Source of the DNA: Simmondsia chinensis
Lineage: Eukaryota > Streptophyta > Magnoliopsida > Caryophyllales > Simmondsiaceae
Direction of reading: 5' to 3'
DNA length: 64,000 nt
Assembly: GCA_018398585.1 (NCBI GenBank)
Contig: JAGTTD010000015.1
Location: forward strand, 6,391,001 to 6,455,000
Below, piece by piece: positions 58,322 to 64,000 of this stretch. The first letter of the stretch is position 1; each line of letters opens with the position of its first letter. Below the pieces are notes generated by a model. That model did not search any database and had not been told where the DNA came from. It saw only the letters and a list, made by a program, of their open reading frames with translations. Both the position numbers and the translations under genes were made by a program.

Positions 58322-59532
58322 TGTTTCGGGATTTTTTGGTCAGGTTCTAGATGAGAGCGGGACTCAACCCTCACTTGAGAAAGCAGCTGCTGGCGCATTT
58401 AACCCTGGCTCCCCTGCAAAATAAAGAAAGCCGTTAGAGGGACCCACGGGTTTGCCCGCGGGAGACTCCTCCGATGCCTAAGTTAGTAAAGGCATAATAA
58501 TAATAACATATGATAAGTAAATAGCATAAAGTAAACAATAACAAATACTTATCGTATATGAAGGGGATCCTTGGTAGCTGGTGGCCGGAATCCGTACCGG
58601 CGAGGTGGCCGGAATCCGTACCTTTGAGGTGGCTGGAATAGGGTGCCGGGGTTGAACGGGGACATGTGGGTGGCCTTGGCGAAAGACAGAAAGAGGAGAG
58701 AGAGAGTTGGTTTCTCCCTGGTGGTAGCCAGAGTGTTACCAGCTAGGGTGAGACCGGCCACGAGGTGGCGGTGAAGTAGTCGGCGCCGCATCGGAGAAGA
58801 CGGTCGGAGCTGGCCGGCACCGGAGGAGAGAGAAAAAGGAGAGAGAGTGGGTTGTTGGGTTCTTCTCCACTCCCCTTGGAGAGAGAGAGGAGATGGGTAT
58901 TTATAAAGAGAGTTGGTGGACGGTACCAAGGTGGTCGTACCGGCGAGGGTGTCAGGCGGTAGAGGTGAGAGAGGGAGGCAGTACAGGTGCCGAGGTGGTC
59001 GGCGGGTACCGAGGTGAGAGAAGGAGGCGGTAGTGGTGTCGAGGTGGTTGGTGGTGCCGAGGTGAGAGAGGGGGGCGGTAGTGGTGCCGAGGTGGTCGGC
59101 GGTACCGAGGTGAGAGAGGGAGGCCGTAGTGGTGCCGAGGTGATTGGAGGTGCCGAGGTGAGAGAGGGAGGCGGTAGTGGCGTCGAGGTGGTTGGCGGTG
59201 CCGAGTTGAAAGAGGGGGGCGGTAGTGGTGCCGAGGTGGTCGGCGGTGTCGAGGTGAGAGAGGGAGGCGGTAGTGGTGCCGAGGCGGTCGGCGGTACCGA
59301 GGTGGAGGCGGTAATGGTCGGGCTGTCGGAGCTTGGAGGAAGCGGTGAGAGAGAGAGTGAGACGTGAGTGGTGAGAGAGGAGGGAGATGATGGTGGGGGT
59401 TTGAGGAGAGAGAGAGCACGTGGGAGAGTCAGAGGAGAGAGAGAAAAAAGAGTAAATACAATTATTTTTAATTTTCGTTATTTATCTCGTTATCCAATTT
59501 TAATATTAATCTAGTTATTTTTATCCTCTATA
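58322..59532 (-). repeat. Element 2, 5' LTR (1211 bp)
   Basis: Pairs with 45647-46883. Its outer end is CTCTATA where the partner has CTCTACA. Minus-strand TATA box at 58898-58905; 48-bp minisatellite at about 58960-59310, with a different unit count and order from the partner. Confidence 0.9.
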
Positions 59533-60731
59533 TTAACAAACAAGCGGAGAAAGTAATATACTTACAGATGCTAGCTTTTAACCCAAAAACCCTGTTCCTA
59601 TAGTTGATTAGCTTTGAAATTGACGAGATAGAGTTATCTGCAGGGTGTCTGGTACTATTCCGGCGAGGGGTGGCGGCACCGACGGGTCGGTTGCAGCTGT
59701 GCCGGCGAGGTGGCGGCACTGGTGAGGCGAGGAGAGAGAATCATGGGCGGTAGAGAGAGAACCGAGAGGAGAGAGAAAGTGTTGTGGGTTGAGGTGTGAG
59801 GTTTGAGGGGTGGAGGTGTGGGGTATTTATAGACCCAGGGAAGGTCAGGCGGTATGGGGGGGGGAGGCGGTTCCGAGGTGGGGGGTGGCGGGTACCGGGT
59901 GGGTCTGGCAGTATGGGGTGGGAGGCGGTACCGGGTGGGTCAGGCGGGTACCGGGTGGGAGGCGGTACCAAGGTGGGGGTGGCGGTACCGGGTGGGTCAG
60001 GTGGTACCGCGTGGGTCGGGATCGTACCGCTTGGGTCCAGCGGTACCGTGAGGGTCGGGGTCGTACCGTGAAAAGGGGGGCGGTACTGGTACCGTGGTGG
60101 TCGTGCCGCTTGAAGGTGGGCGGCTTTAGTGGAGATGGGGACGGCACTTTGCTGGGGGGTGGTACTGAGGTACCGTGGTGGTCAGGGTCGGTAGGGGAAG
60201 AGAGTGAGACGGTAAAGAGGGACGCGGTAAGGGTTAGGCGGTAGAGGGGGCCAGTAATGGTGGTCGGCGGTGGAGACGAGAAAAGAGAGCAAAGAGAGAG
60301 ATACGCACCGGGGTGGTGGTGCTCGGTACCGGCGTGGGTCAAGTCGAACGTTACTTGCGAGAGCTAGGCGGCACCAGCGAGGGCCGGGCGGCAGGGTGCA
60401 GGCGAGGCGGTGAGATGAGAGAGACACGGTGAGAGGTGAGAGAGAGACGTGTGACAGGGGGCCGGTGAGGGGGAGAGGGAAAATCGTACGGGTGTGAGTG
60501 CAGAAAAAAACGTGGGGGTGGGGGATTTAATTTTTATTTATTTTTCTATTTTTTTGTTAGTTATTTGTTTACTTATTTTCATTTGTAACATGATCGCAAT
60601 AATAGCGAGTTTTAACCTAATTTAAATATCCTAAATTTCATATATTATACTATCGAGCCTAATTTAATTTAAATGCCCCGAGTTCCACATATTGTAAGAC
60701 CGAATTTAATTTAATTAGATCGGGTATTACA

Positions 60732-63700
60732 GAGCTAGTTCAAAGTCGACTTGATAAGGCTTATTGAACTCGAGTTCGAGCAAGGAGTGTTCGGCTCAGC
60801 TCGGTTCATTTACTTCCAAAGATGCGATATTTGAAAGGCTAATGATATTATCAGGAAAAAAATACAGATACTAGGACAATTTAATAATTTCAAATTATGT
60901 GTTGCTTTACTAATTGCCTTAACATTAATATTTTTTACTCTGCCAATAAACATTCTCTATTTGAAATCCACAACAAACCTTATTTGACAAACGTTCAAAT
61001 AGGATTGGCACGCCTCCGCGTCTCTTAGCGTAATGTCAATGGTATTTTTATAGACACGGTTTTTGCAATTTGATTTTTTTTAATATTTTTTTTCAATTTA
61101 TATATTTAAGTGGGTATGCATTGTGGTCAATTTTAATATTTTATATTTAACATTGGACAATTTCATTAGTGGATTAATTACAAACAAATGTTATTTGAAA
61201 AAAGGAATATTTACAGGAAATGTCCCAACTTTAGTTTGCACATCGTGTCAATTTAGTATTTATGCTTCTATTGTGTCAATTTAGTCTATATACAATTTGT
61301 ATTATATCAATTTGGTACTTAAACTAAAAATTTCTATCAAGTTATTAATGAAATTTTCAATTGTTCGGTCATGAGTTGGGTCGAGTTCAGTCAATTAGTG
61401 GATTTCTAGTGAATTACTTTCACATAACGTAATTGTGCCGTTAAAAATTATATCAATAACTTAACTTGAATTTGATAAAGTACTAAATTAGCACAATATA
61501 CATTATGGAGGGATTAAATTGACACAATTAAAAGTAAAATGACTAAATTTACACAATGAGAAAAGTACAAGAATCTTTGATGCAAATAACCTTGGAAAAA
61601 TGAGGAAAAAACACTAAAATAGCTCTATATGAATTTGTTTAGTATAGTACTTGCTAACTTAAAAATAAACGTTACTAGTGGTTAATGGTTTCGTTTGGCA
61701 CCGATCAAGAAATGAGCCTTTTTTTTTTTTTTTTTGCACGAAGTGGTATGGTTTAAAACTCACTTGCTGCCATATATGCTGGGAAGAGTTGAACAACTTT
61801 TAATATAGAAAAATAATTAATAAAATATCAAACTATCTTTAGGTTAAATCTGATGTTATAGATTAAACGTTGATGGATTTTGTTTATTTTGTTTATAATA
61901 TAGGTCAATTTCGGTAGTTGATAAATTGTTTTAAATGTCATTACACAATTATGTAATTATTTTAATTAATATGTTTATTGTGATCTAACCCACAACAATC
62001 CCTTCCAAGACATTGCTAATTATGGCATTCTTGCACGAAACGAATGTTTTCATTGCTCACTCAAACGTATTTGTTTTCATTGCTCACTCAAATGTAATTA
62101 TTTTAATTAAACGTTTATTCTTGTCTTACTATTTTTCACTTTTTGTTTAAGTTAGAAAGAAAGTAAACATAAAAGTTAAAATAAGGGGAAAAAAATTGTT
62201 TCAAAAATTAGTTTTAAATTTTTAAAAATTTTAAAATACAAATAGAAAATGATATCAAAAGATCCTTAAGTTCGATAATTAAAAAAGAAAATTATTAAAT
62301 TATACAAGGTAGATATTTATATGCAAAAAGAAAGCTGGTAGGGTAGTTGGCAGCTTAGTATAATCTTTGTCTAAAATACACTTCAAAATAAAAATAACAC
62401 CAACTACAAGTATGCATGACCATCCAAAGCTTTCGAAAACAAAACAATAACAATAATTGATACATTTAAAAAATTAGTCCGAACAATTGAGAGTATAAGT
62501 TTAGTAACTGGGAAATGTTATATCTCATGTTTTTCACCCATATAACTTTTAATAATTGGATTACATATGTATGGTACAATGAACCTGATTATCCATTTGG
62601 TAGAAGATCAATTATATAATAATTTTGTCGAGTAATGTACTATTATTATTATGCAGAAGTTAGTATTGCAACAACCTACGTTTGCAACAAATAACATAGA
62701 CTATAAAGAGTCATGTAGTGGTATTATTGTCATTTGTAAATGCATATTTTTGGAATACTTGCAGGTTGTGAATTAGTGACACGACAAGTAAAACGAAAAT
62801 AAACATATAATTCTACCAGAAATGGAGCAACAGTAACATTAGCAACTAACAGACACCAGGGAAACCATTAATGACAATAGGTGATAAGGAAGTAGATGGC
62901 TGCAATATGGATATGCTTGGAGGAGAATAAAGAAAAAGAAGGGTGATCAAAAGAAAAGTTATGGCAAAGTAAAATATAGACAGTACGTATTAGGACGAAA
63001 CAAAGTCAATTCTTGTAGAAGAAAGGACTATTAGTGGCATCATAGAAGATTGATAAGACTGGGATAGAAACTAACTATATAGAAGCAAAAACATGTAAAT
63101 TTCAAGAAGTCGGGCATTATTTTTTTGCGAAACCAAAGGTGCGAACAAAAATCTGAGTCGGGTGCAATCTTGTCAAACTAATAGCTAAGTATTAATTCCG
63201 GAGCTTCACTCAAACATCAAGCTTTTTGTAACAAGGAGACCGATTTTTAAGAGGATTAAAGCGAGGTTAGCGAGTACAAAAGGATGACCTTTTTGAGGGC
63301 TACGCAGCTAATAAATAGATTCCCCACTTACTTATCTCTCTTTAAGATGCCAAAAGGCAGTGACTAAAAGAATCATCGAATTATAGAAGTGTTTCTTTTG
63401 AAATGGGGGACCTTATAAAAGAATACAAACATATGGGCAGGCATGATGTGGATGATCCATTTTCTAAAATGTTGGATTACTCTTAAAAATGGTGGTAGAG
63501 AATGTAGGAACATTAAGGGTTGCATCCCCTAGGCTTGGATTTTGGTGATAATGAATGCTAATGAGGCAGTGACAAATTGTTAGAGAAGGCCTTAGGTGAA
63601 GGGCAACAAGTTAAAATTTTGGAATGGTAAATGGGTTTTCCGATTGCACCCTTAAAGAGTGATTGCTAAGCCTTTATCGTATCTCACTACATATTAAATG

Positions 63701-64000
63701 CATATAAATGGGTATAAGGGGCGGCTTGGGTTGGAGATGTACTTTTGACTGTAGGAGGCATTTACTTCTAAAGGAAGCTTGTGGCTAATGAAATTCATTT
63801 GAACCATTGAATTGGTGCAACCTCTACAAGTTTCAGACCACATCGTCTTCTTGAAGTTTATAAGGAAATATGGATACATGGTTAACCTTTTTCTAAGTCA
63901 CTAGTATTTTATAACTCGTTTTGCAGTGTTTGTGGCTCTTTTTCTACTCATATACCCTGACATGTTGTACTCTATTTGTGGAGATCTATCTCGAAAATGT
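60732..64000. repeat. Segmental duplication, copy B, right part
   Basis: Collinear with 2887-6363, lacking the SINE (empty site at about 60879). It has small differences such as a rearranged stretch at 62070-62115 and an extra AAGCTTTTTGTAAC segment at 63219-63235. It contains no gene and runs off the window. Confidence 0.93.

Larger units (their letters stand above)
45647..59532 (-). mobile_element. Element 2: tandem-repeat-rich non-autonomous LTR element
   Basis: LTRs at 45647-46883 and 58322-59532, with target duplication TTAAC (45642-45646, 59533-59537). Minus-strand orientation is inferred from TAGGCGCCATCTGTGGGAA next to the right LTR (primer-site-like, as in Tat-type gypsy elements) and a purine tract GTGGGGGG next to the left LTR. 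About 11.4 kb of interior, of which 3.3 kb is a hAT insertion; the rest has no recognisable gag or pol. It must have been mobilised by proteins from elsewhere. Confidence 0.9.
41178..60731 (-). mobile_element. Element 1: gypsy-type non-autonomous LTR element, host of the nested stack
   Basis: Flanked by GAGCT on both sides (41173-41177, 60732-60736); copy A shows the single unoccupied GAGCT at 2887-2891. The LTRs are 41178-44126 and 44436-60731 (the latter holds Element 2). Read on the minus strand the LTR begins TGTAATACCCGG and ends GCGTTACA or GCATTACA. Without the nested element it is about 5.7 kb. The interior is only about 310 bp, so it cannot encode gag-pol. Confidence 0.93.
44436..60731 (-). 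repeat. Element 1, 5' LTR (right), split by Element 2
   Basis: The parts 44436-45646 and 59538-60731 together make about 2.4 kb. The minus-strand TATA box is at 59824-59831 and the minisatellite at 59845-60080. No organelle insert is present. Confidence 0.88.
40704..60817. mobile_element. AGCTCG-rich MITE (copy B), split by Element 1
   Basis: The left part 40704-41177 and right part 60732-60817 together match 2418-2972. The right terminus has decayed (TTTACTTCC for TTTACACCC). Confidence 0.6.

Overview
The window looks like an AT-rich, gene-poor stretch of a plant nuclear chromosome, most likely a eudicot. The evidence is one intact intronless BBE-like flavoenzyme gene, a dense mixture of Ty3/gypsy and Ty1/copia LTR retrotransposons, plant SINEs and hAT elements, and a fragment of plastid rpoB. 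Nothing bacterial or viral was recognised. The species cannot be named from sequence alone.

Layout. (1) 1-6363 is copy A of a segmental duplication carrying two probable solo LTRs, a MITE and a SINE. (2) 7804-9652 holds the only intact gene, encoding a secreted BBE-like FAD oxidase with a plausible TATA box, defence-type promoter motifs and a poly(A) signal. (3) 10702-15485 is a complete but dead Ty3/gypsy element with a CATAA target duplication. (4) 15889-21739 is a decayed Ty1/copia element. (5) 22936-30541 is a pile-up of at least three copia remnants, one a chimera of two families, plus LTR fragments and a hAT-type MITE. (6) 30990-31560 is an RRM-bearing fragment that may be plant LINE ORF1. 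(7) 31628-36668 is a second decayed gypsy element of the same family as (3). (8) 37041-37778 holds two SINEs; one has a 5S rRNA head and a perfect 18-bp target-site duplication. (9) 38280-41177 and 60732-64000 form copy B of the duplication, split by a nested stack.

The nested stack (41178-60731). A GAGCT target duplication flanks Element 1, a gypsy-type non-autonomous element with 2.4-2.9 kb LTRs and only about 0.3 kb of internal DNA. One of its LTRs contains organelle DNA including 52 codons of plastid rpoB. The other is split by Element 2 (45647-59532, TTAAC target duplication), a non-autonomous LTR element with no recognisable gag or pol. Its interior is largely tandem repeats, including a 136-bp unit that can form three hairpins. 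A 3277-bp hAT transposon is inserted inside that array. Its transposase is in one reading frame but carries three nonsense codons.

Only the BBE-like gene looks functional. Copy B runs off the window about 1.5 kb before the position matching the BBE start, so a tandem BBE-like paralogue may lie just beyond base 64000. Copies A and B also act as natural empty-site controls for each other: Element 1 is absent from A and the 3034-3178 SINE is absent from B.
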